The notes beneath the pieces were generated by a model, which was not told the DNA's origin, searched no databases, and saw only the letters and a list, made by a program, of their open reading frames with translations. This document shows, piece after piece, positions 62,061 through 64,000 of a stretch of 64,000 bases of DNA (positions within the stretch are counted from its first letter, which is position 1; every line of letters starts with the position of its first letter). The DNA lies in the NCBI RefSeq assembly GCF_030506285.1, contig NZ_CP119422.1, positions 5,195,501-5,259,500 on the forward strand, given 5' to 3'. Source of the stretch: Catalinimonas niigatensis (GTDB lineage: Bacteria; Bacteroidota; Bacteroidia; Cytophagales; Cyclobacteriaceae). A program made the position numbers and the translations under genes.

Positions 62061-64000
62061 ATGAATTGCCGAAAAAATGTAAGCCGGATGACCAATACTG
62101 AGAAAACAGACTATGTGGATGCAGTAGTGGCACTAAAGGGAACAGCTATCACTGAAATGGATCAGCCCGATGCCTGGGCTGATGGAGTCAGAAACCGGTA
62201 TGATATGTATGTCTGGATACATCTTCAGGTGATGAACGGCGCACACCGGGGATCAGCATTCCTGCCCTGGCATCGGGAATTCCTCCGGCAGTTTGAACTT
62301 GAATTGCAGGCTGTATCCGGTAATCCTAAACTGACGATACCTTATTGGGACTGGATAGAATACAAACAAACAGCGGATAATAGCCCCGACGCTGAGGGTG
62401 TAGGAGCAGGCTTTCCTTTTACCAGTAATTTGATGGGAGGAATGGGTACTGGTGCAGACAATCGGGTAGAAACCGGTGCCTTTGCTGAAAGCTCGGGTTG
62501 GGTGTTGAACATCATTACCGGTAGCGATTCAGGCAATGCAAGGGATAATACACCCTATCTGCGAAGAGAAAACGGGCAAAATCCCAATAGTTTACCCAAT
62601 GCCTCTACCCAGGATGCCTGTTTGTCAACGAACGTCTATGATCAGGCCCCTTTTCAGGAACCGAACTATGGGGCAGGAGGCATAAGCGGTGCTGAATGGG
62701 ACGAGATTGATGCCAGCTTCCGCAAAAAGCTGGAATGGGGCTTGCACAACAGTCCTCATATATGGGTAGGCGGGAACATGCGACCCATGACCTCACCCAA
62801 TGATCCGGTATTTTTTCTTCATCATTGTAATGTGGATAAAATATGGGCGGTATGGTCACATATCAACCCCACCGGCTTCTCCAACTATCAACCTGCCGCA
62901 GGCACACCCAATCACAGCCTGAATACCAGCATGCTGATGCTGGATCAGACCTTCTTCAACTATCCTGCGAAAGATACGCCCAATGAATTGCTGGATCATC
63001 GTGATCTGGGCTATATGTACGACACGGATTTGCCAGTCGTCAATCCATCCGCGATGTCCATCAATTTTGGTCAGGTACCGGAGAATACAGTCACTTATGG
63101 CTGGGTAGAGTTTACGATAGAGACCTGCAGGAAAGTAACGTTCAGAATTACCGCTGCCGGAGGCAATGCTGCATTTCAGATACCGGATCTAGTGACTCCC
63201 TATGAGGTAGAAGTAGAGCATAACAACGGGGAGCCCCAAACCATCAAAGTATTTGTAAAACTGCATGCCACCACCGGTACAGGAGTCAAGAACGGTATGG
63301 TCACCATCTCCGCTATCATTGATGATGAAGAGGGCTATTATGCCGGCTCTCCGGGAGAGTATACTGCCGACTCCTGGGATATCAATCTGACTGCCAACGT
63401 GCAGGAGCGCGAAAAGTCTGCGGTTTGTCTGGTACTGGATAAGTCTTTTAGTATGACCAACACCGATGGAACCAGCCTCAGCCGCTTTGAAATGCTTGAA
63501 ACTGCCGTAGATGTAGTACGCGATATCATGCTTCCCGACGACGGCATCGGTATGGTCTATTACGATACCAATGAAAACCGTCTCTTTGGCATCACCCAGA
63601 TGTCGGCCGGAGGTAGTACCAATGTCACCAATGCAATCAACAATGCCGCGCTCAATCCCAGCGGTAATACGGCCATTGGCAAAGGGATGATAGAAGGAGC
63701 CGATGTACTGGGCGATGAGATCAGCCTTGCCGGTACTCCTTATGATAACTTTGCCATGCTGGTGATGAGCGATGGCAACCAGAATGTGCAACCTTATGTA
63801 GGCACTCCGGCCGTCAATACTGCGATTACCGACATCAGTGCCGATGTATATGCCGTGGGCCTGGGAAGCCAGGGCTCAGTGAATGATGATGTGTTGGGCG
63901 ACATCGCCGAATACCAGCTCATTACCGGAACTATGGCTTCTGATGAACGCCTGTTTCTCCTCACCCATTACTTTGTGCAGATACTGGCCGATGTGAGTAA
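62061..64000 (+). CDS. Tyrosinase-VWA domain fusion protein, 3'-truncated by window edge
   Basis: At least 646 residues, still open at the window end. Residues 1-270 are a tyrosinase with all six copper ligands visible: CuA His54, His62 and His71 (in WIHLQ, AHRG and LPWHRE); CuB His229, His233 and His254 (in LHNSPHIW and FFLHHCNVDKIW). It opens MNCRKNVSRMTNTEKTDY with no signal peptide, as in cytoplasmic tyrosinases. A beta-rich linker (about 330-445) precedes a von Willebrand A domain with intact MIDAS: DKSFS (Asp460, Ser462, Ser464), Thr537 and Asp571 in MSDGN. Tyrosinases oxidise phenols; VWA binds ligands through metal. The fusion's role is unknown. Confidence 0.88.
   Translation, partial: MNCRKNVSRMTNTEKTDYVDAVVALKGTAITEMDQPDAWADGVRNRYDMYVWIHLQVMNGAHRGSAFLPWHREFLRQFELELQAVSGNPKLTIPYWDWIEYKQTADNSPDAEGVGAGFPFTSNLMGGMGTGADNRVETGAFAESSGWVLNIITGSDSGNARDNTPYLRRENGQNPNSLPNASTQDACLSTNVYDQAPFQEPNYGAGGISGAEWDEIDASFRKKLEWGLHNSPHIWVGGNMRPMTSPNDPVFFLHHCNVDKIWAVWSHINPTGFSNYQPAAGTPNHSLNTSMLMLDQTFFNYPAKDTPNELLDHRDLGYMYDTDLPVVNPSAMSINFGQVPENTVTYGWVEFTIETCRKVTFRITAAGGNAAFQIPDLVTPYEVEVEHNNGEPQTIKVFVKLHATTGTGVKNGMVTISAIIDDEEGYYAGSPGEYTADSWDINLTANVQEREKSAVCLVLDKSFSMTNTDGTSLSRFEMLETAVDVVRDIMLPDDGIGMVYYDTNENRLFGITQMSAGGSTNVTNAINNAALNPSGNTAIGKGMIEGADVLGDEISLAGTPYDNFAMLVMSDGNQNVQPYVGTPAVNTAITDISADVYAVGLGSQGSVNDDVLGDIAEYQLITGTMASDERLFLLTHYFVQILADVS

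Noticed and set aside
1-64000. tRNA, rRNA or CRISPR array
   Set aside because: No cloverleaf-like, rRNA-like or regularly spaced direct repeats were noticed on reading; a dedicated search was not possible.

Overview
The window looks like chromosome from a free-living member of the Bacteroidota, most likely a Cytophagales-type marine or soil bacterium. This is inferred from four SusC/SusD outer-membrane pairs, many short Sec or lipoprotein signals, near absence of Shine-Dalgarno sequences, frequent TTG/GTG start alternatives and one good TTTG/TAnnTTTG-type promoter. I saw no rRNA, tRNA or CRISPR array.

Layout. 1-8014 is mostly ordinary chromosome: the end of a Wzc-like polysaccharide tyrosine kinase, a small lipoprotein, DUF427 plus kdsB (KDO activation), a DinB-fold protein, a secreted sugar-isomerase-like protein, a geranylgeranyl-reductase-type flavoprotein, and a DbpA-like RNA helicase with a VF530 protein. 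8164-13084 is an accessory island: a broken Rpn-family nuclease/transposase remnant, an IS110-family element with a structured 5' noncoding region (candidate bridge RNA), a long inverted repeat, an AT-rich KAP NTPase, a repeat-bearing stretch of doubtful coding status, a Bacteroidota-type hypothetical gene and a MITE-like palindromic element. 13093-16927 carries an aldehyde dehydrogenase, hemE with a possibly leaderless promoter, and a GH113-like lipoprotein.

17037-41614 is the dominant block: four SusC/SusD nutrient-uptake pairs on one strand, separated by clear intrinsic terminators and long AT-rich leaders. It is introduced by a free-standing copy of the SusC N-terminal carboxypeptidase-regulatory-like domain, and two pairs are followed by a small surface lipoprotein. 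No hydrolase, ECF sigma or anti-sigma gene lies inside the block, so the substrates cannot be read from context. Pairs 1 and 3 are close paralogues.

41686-48123 holds a secreted cytochrome c/copper monooxygenase-like protein divergent from a thioredoxin-fold protein, an amidase and a large M14 peptidase. A sensor histidine kinase, a HipA-like kinase/DUF3037 pair and a possible cysteine-peptidase-like exoprotein follow. 52169-56501 contains a lipoprotein, a sugar isomerase-like protein, a complete subclass B1 metallo-beta-lactamase, a polysaccharide deacetylase and a DUF1080 glycosidase. 56558-61731 is a mixture of single genes, including a RelE-type toxin whose upstream antitoxin frame carries an in-frame amber codon. 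The window ends inside a tyrosinase fused to a von Willebrand A domain.

The observations most worth following are the IS110 noncoding region, whose hairpin sequence recurs with a compensatory change at the element's right end, the tyrosinase-VWA fusion, the antitoxin with a stop codon, the B1 beta-lactamase and the tandem SusCD array with its solitary domain gene.
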